A stretch of 64,000 nt of DNA from Euborellia annulipes. Its lineage: Eukaryota > Arthropoda > Insecta > Dermaptera > Anisolabididae. Each line of letters opens with the position of its first letter. Position 1 is the first letter of the stretch. Of the stretch, positions 63,652 through 64,000 are shown piece by piece. The stretch is taken from assembly GCA_023213315.1 (NCBI GenBank), contig JAKCPI010015884.1:45897-109896 (forward strand). The letters are read 5' to 3'. A model generated the notes under the pieces. The model was not told where the DNA came from, did no database searches, and saw nothing but the letters and a program-made list of their open reading frames with translations. Both the position numbers and the translations under genes were made by a program.

Positions 63652-64000
63652 AGGGTCCGACCGAAACAAGATTTTCAGCCGAAACCGAAACCGAAACCGA
63701 ATATTCGGCCTCAACCTTAGTTTCGGCCGAAACCGTAACCGAAAACCGAAACTTGTATTTCCTATAAAAAAATTTTTTTCATTTTACCTTTTTTTTTTTT
63801 TTTGAATTTTTTTTTTCCTCCCGTGAAAATCATTTTACCTTTTTTTTTAGGAGGCTAAAATTTTTTTCTCCCTCAAGTGCAAATTATTTGACCTTTTTTT
63901 TTTTGCATGCGAGTCTCATCCCATTTTTTCAGACTCTGGTTTCGGCCGGCCGAAAGGTTCGGCCACTTTTTGGCCGAAACCGGAAACTACGACCGAAACC
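63652..64000. mobile_element. TTCGGCCGAAACC repeat element, cut by window end
   Basis: Begins 'tagggtccgaccgaaacaag' and carries tandem ACCGAAACCGAA and GGCCGAAACCG units on both sides of T-rich DNA ('tttcggccggccgaaaggtt' at 63944-63963). It looks like one side of a miniature transposon whose other end lies outside the window. No ORF. Confidence 0.5.

Noticed and set aside
63652..63740. Telomere-like or satellite array (ACCGAA repeats)
   Set aside because: Units are irregular and both orientations occur on the two sides of T-rich DNA, as in a transposon end, not a telomere.
1..64000. Bacterial, viral or organellar origin
   Set aside because: SINEs, mariner and hAT elements with target duplications, long A/T homopolymers and absence of dense ORFs exclude a prokaryotic, viral or mitochondrial source.

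Overview
This window reads as nuclear DNA of an animal, probably an invertebrate. Base composition is strongly AT-rich (by eye about 30% GC). There are long A/T homopolymers, many tRNA-derived SINEs, non-autonomous DNA transposons with intact target-site duplications, a mariner relic, a degraded LINE C-terminus, and no compact ORFs, operons or ribosome-binding sites. The mariner type, the Helitron-like families and the SINE types fit an arthropod or similar invertebrate, but the species cannot be fixed from the sequence. I found no protein-coding host gene. The longest open frames, up to 223 codons, lie inside repeats and are explained by them. The only coding remnants are a mariner transposase fragment (about 11850-12121) and a decayed LINE reverse-transcriptase tail (about 55010-55320). 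One 62-nt exon-like stretch (50807-50868) is weakly supported.

Repeat families recognised, with working names: A, a dispersed element of up to about 1 kb with a hairpin at each end and a CA/CAGA microsatellite inside, present in more than a dozen copies; B, a relative of A (17196-17692); C and D, Helitron-like families sharing a GC-rich 3' hairpin module; S0-S4, tRNA-derived SINEs; hAT-like miniature elements with CAGGG-type ends and 8-bp duplications; several TA-flanked palindromic MITEs; F, G, H and X, short dispersed repeats of unknown type.

Layout: 1-6.8 kb holds SINE, A and hAT pieces and a CA-rich S1 SINE nested in an A copy. 7.7-10.5 kb holds three A copies and an S1. 11.6-12.2 kb is the mariner relic. 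13.5-14 kb is a non-repetitive island. 14.3-15.7 kb is a stack of nested palindromes ending in an S1 SINE with a perfect 14-bp duplication. 17-18.9 kb holds B, a MITE and A pieces. 21.5-25.5 kb holds a hAT element, a C element with a complete A inserted in it, and a MITE. 29-35.5 kb is SINE/hAT/MITE-rich with a likely regulatory island at 32.2-32.7 kb. 38.5-41.3 kb is a 2.7-kb near-perfect inverted-repeat element flanked by TAA, with a 0.47-kb MITE nested in one arm. 42-47 kb holds A, D and hairpin copies. 51.1-51.3 kb is a four-unit tandem array of a tRNA-Lys primer-binding-site-like sequence. 52.7-58.2 kb holds MITE, hAT and LINE relics and a 915-bp GGCC-rich TA-flanked element. 59-64 kb holds SINEs, A, an island and the edge of a TTCGGCCGAAACC-type repeat cut by the window end.

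The parts do not form a pathway. The window is an intergenic or large-intron region shaped by repeated insertion, with a few repeat-free, GC-balanced islands beside GA/CT tracts that may be regulatory. The strongest candidates for something unusual are the giant hairpin element, the primer-binding-site tandem array, and the twin-hairpin A/B families.
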